Below are positions 55,958-64,000 of a stretch of 64,000 nt of DNA, in pieces. The DNA comes from Gordionus sp. m RMFG-2023. Lineage: Eukaryota; Nematomorpha; Gordioida; Chordodea; Parachordodidae. The first letter of the stretch is position 1, and each line of letters opens with the position of its first letter. Under the pieces are notes generated by a model. The model saw nothing but the letters and a program-made list of their open reading frames with translations. It searched no databases and had not been told where the DNA came from. The DNA lies in NCBI RefSeq assembly GCF_954871325.1, contig NC_088775.1:69975561-70039560 (forward strand), in the 5' to 3' direction. Both the position numbers and the translations under genes were made by a program.

Positions 55958-57395
55958 CAGGCGCGTAACCAATCTGTTTTCATAAATATCATTTTAAGCT
56001 AATAAAAATTTACCCCCCTCCTCCCCCCAATTAAAATTTTACAAATATTTGAATATTAATTTTCCAACATATTATTCAATAAAATGGAAAAATATTTAAT
56101 CAAAGAGATTGAAATCAAACGATAATTTATTTTATTATTATATATATTTATTTTATTAAATTCAAAATTAGTAGTGAGTTAGAATTAATAAGTATTTTTA
56201 TTAATATTTTAATTATTAATGTATTTCTATAATTTTTTAAAAATTTTTCATTTTTACTTCCATTTTGTAGAACAGAAGAAATAGAAATACAAAAGTTAAA
56301 TAAGGCTAAGCATGAAAAAAAGTAATGTGTCGTCAGATGCGATATCATTATTGAATTCAATTGATCAATCAGAGTTTATCATTGCTGCTAGTTGCATCAA
56401 TAAATTATTTTTAGCTCACTACTATAGAAATTTACAAAAACCAAATTTAGATTTGGTTCAGGTTATTGATTTGGCGGAAAATATATATGAACAGGTAGAT
56501 ATAATAAGAATGAATGTAGATAAATATTTTCATAATATTTATCTAGACGTTGAATCGAAGGCTAAATTTTATGATACAACACTAATTAAACCTCGTCTAG
56601 CACCTAGGCCATTATTGATATGAAAATAAATATTGGTTCAACTGAAGAATATTATAAAATATCCATTTTCATCCCATTCTTAGATACTTTTTTATCGTAA
56701 ATTACGGTTTTTAGATAAAAAAAAACAAGTCTTTAGCAATCTTCAAGTTTAATTACCCAAAGATCCTTCATCGTTTTCTAATGTCACTATTGGTAAAATT
56801 AAATATTTAGCAAATTTTAATTCCTATGATATTTAGCTCTGTTAAATATCCACAGAGATTTGGTTCCAACGACAAACGAAATTCTTGATGAATTGGCAAC
56901 ATTCCCACTAAAATTAAAAATCACATTATAATTATAGAAATTATTTTGTATAATACGTATTTGATAAGAAGTTAAAAAAAAATTTGTTAATTTAATTATT
57001 TTCTAGTCAATATTTTATACATACTACTATTAGTATTTTCAATAAAAAAATTATATTCTACTTATATTGTATGAGAATTTAAGCTGAGGCTAGTTTTTAA
57101 AGCAAATATTATAAAAAAATGACATTACACTTTATTTCAACTTTATATTTAAAAAAACTTTATTAAATATAATATACCTAACTTGAAATAATAAAAAATA
57201 GGCTTGTAATATCCATAAGCACGAATTAGTAAATAATAGTTAAAAATAGAAATATAATTATTATTAAATTATAAATAATTTAATAGAATAGCTAAAACAT
57301 AAGACCCGGCCGAAGGCCAGGTAACGGGGTTTGGGAGCGAAGCCCCCAGAAATCCCCCCCCCCTTCCCTATAAGAAAATCCTGGATACGCCACTG
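55958..57395 (+). mobile_element. hAT element, CAGGCGCGTAACC/CAGTGGCGTATCC ends
   Basis: The left end is CAGGCGCGTAACCAATC and the reverse complement of the right end is CAGTGGCGTATCCAGG; flanks AGTCAAAT (55,950-55,957) and AGTCAGAT (57,396-57,403) are an 8-bp duplication with one mismatch. The copy at 36,930 shows the empty site. It encodes the transposase fragment at 56,312-56,623. Confidence 0.88.
56312..56623 (+). pseudogene. hAT transposase fragment (ZMYM type)
   Basis: A 103-residue frame with DAISLLNSIDQSEFIIAASC, LQKPNLDLVQVIDLAENIYE and IYLDVESKAKFYD, matching the helical middle of ZMYM-type hAT transposases; compare [20 protein letters not shown] in element A. Only this middle part remains; further in-frame pieces after 56,640 are degraded. 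Confidence 0.65.
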
Positions 57396-58232
57396 AGTCA
57401 GATAATAATTATTTCGGAAACTTCTTGTCCAACAGGGAAAAAGAAATTGCAACCTTGTCCAACGAGATAGAGTCTCTGCCATCAAGCAGTAACAGCTTTT
57501 AAGGAGTTAGAAGAGCCAATTATTTACTATTACTGAAATATCACAATGGTCTGAAAGAAATATTTCCTCAGAAGCAAGAAAATTATTGGATTCAATGCTT
57601 ATTCCAAATTTTATTTCTCATTAGAATGTATTATTTAATTATACAACTATTTTAAGTATTACTTTTCAAAAACATGACATTGACTTGATTAAGAAGATGA
57701 GAATAGCGGAGAGCATTTTATCAGAACTCAAGGAAATTAGGGCTAATGTTGATGAAGAATTTTATATTTTATTGTTGAGTCAAAAGCAGAGCTATACGTG
57801 TTTAATATTTGTCTCCCTCGACTTGTAGCAAGGCAAGCTCATCGTTAAAACATTAATATATGATCAGTAGAAGAGTATATCTTAAATACAGAAACATTTA
57901 TAACCCAAATAAATGAATTTTTAATTCATCATGCAGCACTTAATAATCTGCAAATAACTTCCACAAAAGCCTTCCCAATCTTTTTCAGATGGTGATAGGA
58001 AAAAAAATATTTGTTAGATTTTTATTATGTAGATGTTAAAGTATCTTATGATGCCTTACTAGCTGAATAACTATGTTTATAAGATTAACTATGGTTGATA
58101 TAGTCCCAAAAAATGCTATGGATGCTCTGCATTATTTCAAACACATTTTAGATTAAATTCCCAATGTATTAAAAGGGTTTATAACCCATTAGTAAACTAA
58201 TGAGAGAACATTCTCTTTTTTAAGAAGAATAA

Positions 58233-58675
58233 CAGAGGCCTGCAGAAATACCATTTGCAGGGCACGGCCCGGGTTTTTTTCAAAGAATTTTTACGGCCAA
58301 GGTTTTTTAAAAAATTTTCAGGTCCGGCCCGGCTTTTTTCAAAAATTTTTTTAGGCCCGACTCGGCTTTTTTTTAAAAATTTCAGGCCCGGCCCGGCTTT
58401 TTTTTAAAAAATTTCAGGCCCGGCTCGGCTTTTTTTAAAATAAAATTTTCAGGCTCGGCCCGGATTTTTTAAAAATAAATTATATTTATTTTTGAGCTAA
58501 TAATAACGATTTCAAATATAGGCTGTTTTAAAAAATACAGCCCGGCTTGAGTGTTTTTTTTTAAAAATTCAGGTCCGGCCGGGGTGTATTTTTAAAGTAA
58601 TTTCGGGCTCGGCCCGGGTATATTTAAAAAAATTAAAATACTGTCCGGCCCAGGGGCCGGGCCTGCAGGTCTCTG
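58233..58675. mobile_element. GGCCCGG hAT, short copy inside composite copy 3
   Basis: Ends CAGAGGCCTGCAG and CTGCAGGTCTCTG with about ten GGCCCGG-type motifs separated by T/A runs. Same insertion point in the composite as at 24,376 and 37,726, between LRRIT-like and SRLKDLDLL-like coding sequence. Confidence 0.85.
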
Positions 58676-60562
58676 AAAAACATACCAAAGTACAACTTTT
58701 GAAAGTAGATTGAAAGATTTGGATCTTTTGAATATTCATAGGCATTTGACGACAAGCAAGGATGAGATAATTGAAAAATTAGCTCAATCACAATGAAGAT
58801 TGGATTTTACATTGTAAATGTATAATATATAAAATGCAATTATCCCTAAGAAACTTTTTGTGTAAAGGCTCAAAAAATTCAAATTTCTTGGGTCATTTAA
58901 GTGATTCTTTACATGTAATTTTTATATAATTCACAATAATTTAAAATTGTGTATTAGAAATAGTTATTAGTCCTAATAAATTTATTCTTGATATTTTTTA
59001 AAAACAATAATATTTCTTAAAAATTTTTATTATCCCCCCCCCCCCCCCCAGACCAAATTCATGCTTACGCGCCTGCTTGAGGGCAACGCAGTATTAAATT
59101 TAATAAACACAATTTTTATATGAAAATCATCAAAATTATTTAAATAAGTGTTTTTAGATTTTAAAAAAAGCATCTAGAGGTTCAATAATAGTATTATTAT
59201 TTATTTCAAAAAAATCATCTATGGAAGGCCGCGGTTTCGATCTTTCTATAATATTAGTATCGTGGTTAGGCATGGCATATTTAACGTTACCATCAGCCTA
59301 TCAATCTGCCATTTAGATTCAGTCAAATTAATGTATGGCCAATTTAACTTAAAACTAAAATGAACGATAGCAGCTATTTCATCATACAGATCTGGAAATC
59401 TAATTTATATAAATCGATTGTATTTATTATAAAAAAAGAAGAATACCTTTTTAATTTTCAAAATTTGAAATTATCTGAGATTAAGATTCATTTATAAAAA
59501 AATATTAAAAAGCATTAAATTATGGTAAATAAAGAATATTAAAATATAATTATTATACACAACACAAGGTAATTAATAATATATTAATTTTGTATTTTAT
59601 ATAAATACTATATATTAATATTATAGATTGTGTTGTAAATTAAGCCAATTTAAATTATGGCTAATCAAGCAATAAATCATTCATTTTATATAATTGTATA
59701 ATAGAAAATAAAAATAAAGTTTTGACCTTTTCTCAATGTCTTGAACAGTATCTATTATAAAGTTCATTATGACTTTCTCAGCCAATTTTTGAGATACACC
59801 TGGTGTTGATGAATCCAAATTGCTTAATTTTGTTTGAATTAAATTTGATTTATCTTCTTCCATTACCCCAAAACTTTTGAGATATTTTTCAATCTCTTTA
59901 TAATTTGAGGTGTGAACAGTCTAAAATTATAACAGTAATACTTAGAATACGGAGATAAGTACATAAAAATGATTGAAATAACTATTTTAAAATGCTTTAA
60001 ATAATTTAGATAAAATTTATGAATATAAAAAAAAATGATTTGTCTTTGATTTAAATTTATTTTAAAAATTAAGGTTAGCCTACACATTGATATTAAATTT
60101 GTTTAATATATTACCTTTAAATGCTTTTTCAAATTAAAGCTTGTATGATTTAAGGATAAATTTTGCGACACATCTTGCATCGAAACCGATATTCAGTAGT
60201 ATTTTTTCTCCAAGATTAAGGTATTTTTTGAATTTTGAGAAAGGATAATCTATATTTTTCTCATTTTCCAAAGAAATTTCGCTATCTTCAACAATCTCAC
60301 ACATTTTTAATAACTAGATTTATAATGCTAACTAGATTTTTAATGTATATTTTAAATATAAATTTAAATTTCAAAATTAAATTAAATAAAAGGATTATAA
60401 TTTTAAATTTAATAAAAATATTTTTTAATAATTTTTAGATGTATTTCTTATGTAAAATTAAAATTTCGAAATTAGTAGCGAGCTACCGCTATCGCTATTT
60501 TCTAAAAAAACCGCTAAAGCTACCGCTACTGAAAAAAGTAGCGCGCTATTTTAACAGCACTG

Positions 60563-63500
60563 GTAAACACTATAATATTAAATTTATTTTTAACTAATAT
60601 TTTAAAAAACTGTATATAACTTTTTTTTTAAAACAGTTCGTTAGTTAAATTTGTTCTATAATATTTATTTAGCAAAGTTGCAAACCTAATTAGTCTTCCT
60701 AAAGGTGCTGATTAAGCCAACATGCTTTAGACCTTTTATAACAAAATTTGGCATTATATTATTAGCCACTTGATGACTTATTTTGGATGACTTTCAAAAA
60801 TAAAGTTTGTTGAATATTTGCTTTTGATAATTCATTAAAAAAAATTTTAAAAATGATTAAATTGTGTTAATATAAAAGGATTTTGTCTCTAAAGAAACAT
60901 AGGTAGTAACAAAAGGTTAATATTTAAATATAACTTCATATGTTTTAGGAAATTACTGGTGGTTTGATTATGGCCCTTTACGATTTGATATCAGGTACAC
61001 AAGCATAGTTTGTGGTTTTACTATTTTTACCAATTATATAAAATAAAATTTGATTGAATATTGACAATTTTGAAGAGTAATTCGGAGTTATCACCAGAGT
61101 CCAAGGTTAATTTAAAGATTCAGAATCTCTTATTATGTTTCCGCCAAAGTTATGGATAAAATTTAATAGTTTTAAATATAAAAAATATAAATGCATGTTT
61201 GCAATTATTAAGCGTTTTCCATACAAATTAATTAAATAAGAAAAGAGATTAATATAATTACAAATTATAACTGCCAATTCCTAATTACAAGCCTGAGAAA
61301 TATAATTAATTATAATTTTTATCTTACTTTTTATGTGAAATTAATTAGTTACTAATTAAAAAGAAGGATTTATAATTATGTAATTAATTACATAATTAAT
61401 TTAATTACTGCTCAACCTTGGATCAGTTTGATATTTAACTAATGGTACACTGAGGAAAGTGACTTTGGGCTCATGAATGGCTATTAAAATTAAGAGTAGA
61501 GTGAATTTTTAAGGTATTTTTATTTTTTTATTTTAATGATGAAAGATAAAAATAGATGCTTCATAGGATGTCTCTTTAATAATTTCTATTTGGAATAAAA
61601 TTAAATTATTTTAAGTTACTTGTTATGGACGATACATTAAATAAAATATTTCGGTGAACACATATTTTGTATTTTTATTGGGACTATAAGTAAAATGCTT
61701 TTTAACAAACTTTTCTTTTTCATAGTATATTGCAAAATAAAAATAAACTAAAAGAAAAATCATAAAAACTAAAGTGACTCCAAAAAAGTAATAAAAAATA
61801 AAATATAAAAATTTAAAAAATATATGAATTATAGCAAAGCATATTTTAATATTAATAAAAGATTGGTCCGGACATCGGTCCTCAAAAAAGATAGACCCTT
61901 TGATCAATCCAGGTCGGTCCAAATCCAGGAACATGTTGACCTTCACTAATCTAAAACTAGTTACCCTCCAGACATAATTTGTTTATATAATTTTAACAAA
62001 ACTTGAAATACCTCTTTCTTGCCCTACAGGTTTCTTTAAGCAAATTATAATTTTATTCTTTTTAAATCTGAGAAAGAATGTTTATGTATGAACTTAGTAT
62101 AAGATTTTTTAAAATAGAACCATGATATTGGAAAATAAGTTATTATTTTTAGGAATTTTCTCAAATTTTTTAGGTATTATAAATTTATTTTCAAATTTTT
62201 AACTTACCATGATTAATCATAGGTTAAAGGAATTTGATAAATAGCCAATATATTATTATTATTTTTATATAAATCTTTTTAATTCAGAAGATAATTAAAT
62301 CGAAAATTAAAAAGAATAATCTTAGGTTCAATAATAATAACTGTTTAATGTTTCTTTTATTATGGCAATGTATTAAAATTGGTTTTTTCGAATGTGTGAA
62401 AAACTTTGTCTATTTTTATGTCATGTTAACAGGCCCGTAGCCAGGAATTTTATGTTGGAGAGGGGGGGGGGATATTTATTTGAAATAAAACAAATAGTCA
62501 GACATTCATAGAATTCTTTTTTGTAAATGCAAATAATTATAAATATACAAACGATATTTATTTCTAAATTTTAACATAAAGTAAAAACTAAATTTTGGAG
62601 TATTTTTTTCATAAGCCATTAGAACTAAATTTTATTTTTGTTTATCTTTCATTGATTTTCTGGTGTTCCATAAAACCCTCAAAGCTCACAAGAAGCTGGA
62701 TGCCCCAATCATAATAGCTACTGATAGTATTTATATTTCTTTAAATACTATGTGATAATTTATTTTATACATAATATTATTTTATTTTCAAAATCATATC
62801 ACTCTTACTCCAGTCGCTTCCCTTTGCGATTTTTATTTCAAGATGTAATTCTTGATGTTAAGAATTAATAAAGAAATGTCTTCAATCGGTTTTTAATAGT
62901 GAAGCTGGCTAAATTTACCCTTTTACTAATATTTTTTCTTTATACTAGCTACAAACCACTCCAAATGATAGAAAAGAATCTAAAATAAGGCAAAATCAAA
63001 GAAGAAATGCATAACGACGCATATATGCAAAAGGCACAAAATAAAATCAAAATGATGCAAAATCAGAGATAAGCGATAAAATGACTTACACGTATTGTTT
63101 GAATACACAAAAAATATGTTAAAAAATTATTAATAAATTATGCATGGATCAGCACTCAAAATGATGGAAAAAGATATGAAAATACATTAAAAATTTTATT
63201 AACTTTTTTTGGAGAAAGGTAGTGTTAAATTACTTCTCTTTGGCCAACTCTTAAACAGCTTAGCCAAGTTTTTATTCTAAAATATTTATTTCAATCTTCT
63301 TGAGACTGAATCAAAAAAGTTAAAACCAATTTTTTAGGCTAGCTTGGCTACTAAGGCACAATAGAGGACAGATTTAGAACATTTAACCACATTACTTCTT
63401 CCAAACGCGTTTAGATCATAGAAGAGGGGAAGGGGGGAAGGGGGGTGATTTGACTTTTTAAAATTTTTTTCTTATAAAATTGTTAGCATCAAATTAAAAA

Positions 63501-63999
63501 TATTATCTGATTGGATAATAATTACTATGCCTACAATGCAGATCTAAGTCTACTTTACCTTTCTGAATTGTATTATCACTAATGATAACAAAATTTATTT
63601 AAAAATCAATTTTAACGTTTTCGCCAAAATTAATTAAAATTCAAAAATGACAATTTGACAATTGTTACCTTGTATTTTACATACATTAGCACATTATACC
63701 AAATATATTTTAAATATCCATTTAAAATTATTTTCGCCCCCCAAAAAAATTAAAAATACTTTAAAATAATGATATGGCATTTGTGACCTTTATCTGAATT
63801 ATGTTTAATAATTTAATGGAAGGCAATAAAAATTAAAAAATTATATTTTTAACACTTTATTAACACTTTATTAACACTTTTAACACTTAAATATTTAACA
63901 TTTTGTGCTCTACATATATACATTTTAAATTTACATTTTTACATATTAAAAATAAAGTTTTTTAAAAGGTTATATAAAAAAAGAATTTCGACAAGTTGT
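60563..63999. other. 3.4 kb without recognised genes
   Basis: AT-rich. Probable transposon ends: CAGGCCCGTAGCCAGG with a run of ten or more Gs at 62,431-62,475 (typical hAT start; no partner seen); CGGTCC/GGTCGGTCC motifs at 61,865-61,925; TAATTAC repeats at 61,255-61,405; GGGGAAGGGGGG at 63,427-63,447. A small tandem run of TTAACACTTTA lies at 63,848-63,900. The 107-residue frame at 61,623-61,946 is mostly Phe, Ile and Tyr and not credible. Confidence 0.35.
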
Positions 64000-64000
64000 C

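Larger units (their letters stand above)
55672..59075 (+). mobile_element. Composite hAT, copy 3, with both ends
   Basis: Left end CATTGGCGTACGCAGCG with G and C tracts; right end a C tract, CAGACCAAATTCATGC, TTACGCGCCTG. Flanking 8-bp repeats CTTGAGAG (55,664-55,671) and CTTGAGGG (59,076-59,083) differ by one base, and removing the element rejoins the outer transposase. It contains a hAT at 55,958-57,395 and a GGCCCGG element at 58,233-58,675. Transposase fragments on the plus strand ([17 protein letters not shown] near 57,575; [18 protein letters not shown] near 58,715) belong to the ZMYM-type group. Confidence 0.88.
55560..60250 (-). pseudogene. hAT transposase (BED type), split by nested elements
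   Basis: On the minus strand: a BED-like finger RFRCKMCRKIYP (about 60,200-60,150) followed in another frame by LKKHLK; KSNLIQTKLSNLDSSTPGVS and QKLAEKVIMNFIIDT (59,863-59,730); FPDLYDEIAAIVHFSFKLNW and SKWQIDRL (about 59,400-59,300). After the inserted block, the dimerisation domain NAKRLFSMAKLILSDRRSRL (about 55,660-55,600) is read from the other side of the insertion, ending LLLLKCNN. Stops and frame changes exist besides the insertion. Confidence 0.75.
55351..60562 (-). mobile_element. hAT element, GTAGCGCGCTA ends, host of nested hATs
   Basis: The left end CAGTGTTATTAAAAGC and the right end TATTTTAACAGCACTG are inverted (CAGTG(T/C)T(A/G)TTAAAA), each followed by TAGCGCGCTA and TAGCGGTAGC-type motifs. 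Target duplications are not clear (GTAAAATA/GTAAACAC at best). The interior is a minus-strand hAT transposase interrupted at its C-terminal coding end by a second hAT (55,672-59,075). Net length without insertions about 1.8 kb. Confidence 0.8.

Noticed and set aside
61623-61946. 107-residue open frame with membrane-like composition
   Set aside because: Phe/Ile/Tyr-rich translation of AT-rich DNA; partly overlaps GGTCC-type transposon-end motifs; no homology recognised.
63848-63900. Telomere-like repeat (TTAACACTTTA)
   Set aside because: Only about four imperfect units, irregular spacing and not a known telomere motif.

Overview
The window is eukaryotic, very AT-rich (about three quarters A+T or more by eye) and dominated by transposable elements. 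Only one host gene is recognised with certainty: the replication factor C subunit RFC4 (Rfc2 of yeast), 8,910-26,932 on the plus strand, with nine exons. Six of its introns are only 38-52 nt long, whereas introns 6 (6.6 kb) and 8 (10.1 kb) are mostly transposon insertions. A second probable host gene, two exons of unknown function, lies at about 45,220-46,830. Tiny spliceosomal introns together with piggyBac, hAT, MULE, LINE and Gypsy elements suggest an animal, perhaps a parasite with reduced introns (a myxozoan-like lineage is one possibility), but the window alone cannot settle the organism.

Layout. 1-3,300: tandem and inverted repeats, including an interleaved A-B-A'-B' inverted repeat. 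4,200-6,050: a decayed MULE transposase gene on the minus strand with tandem repeats made from its own 5' end. 6,696-7,866: a TAGGG-type hAT MITE holding a tRNA-containing MITE with 9-bp target duplications. 8,910-26,932: RFC4. Its intron 6 holds an unclassified TIR element (10,418-13,769) and a hAT (14,199-15,896). Its intron 8 holds a piggyBac element (16,668-23,214) that contains a hAT (18,623-22,729), which contains two further hATs (19,289-21,069 and 21,139-21,870); a composite hAT follows (to 25,226). 27,877-30,824: a full-length Ac-like hAT with a perfect 8-bp target duplication. 30,900-31,850: a decayed hAT. 32,121-32,487: second copy of the tRNA-containing MITE. 34,060-34,400 and 43,100-44,700: LINE-like fragments, the second inserted in a hAT. 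36,446-39,100: fragments of the composite and of the GGCCCGG-rich hAT families, with tRNA-derived SINE-like units. 48,890-54,930: a Gypsy-like LTR retrotransposon fossil, much of it copied as a 3.4-kb palindrome around a hAT. 55,351-60,562: a three-level nest of hATs. 60,563-64,000: no recognisable gene.

The elements can be put in time order, because most insertions keep readable 8-bp (hAT) or 9-bp (MULE-like) target duplications and several interrupted elements have an uninterrupted relative elsewhere in the window. About ten hAT families are present, and many carry their own short GC-rich motif repeated near the ends. Nothing here acts as an operon or pathway. The biological theme is a compact-intron genome whose genes have been swollen by successive waves of hAT and other cut-and-paste transposons.
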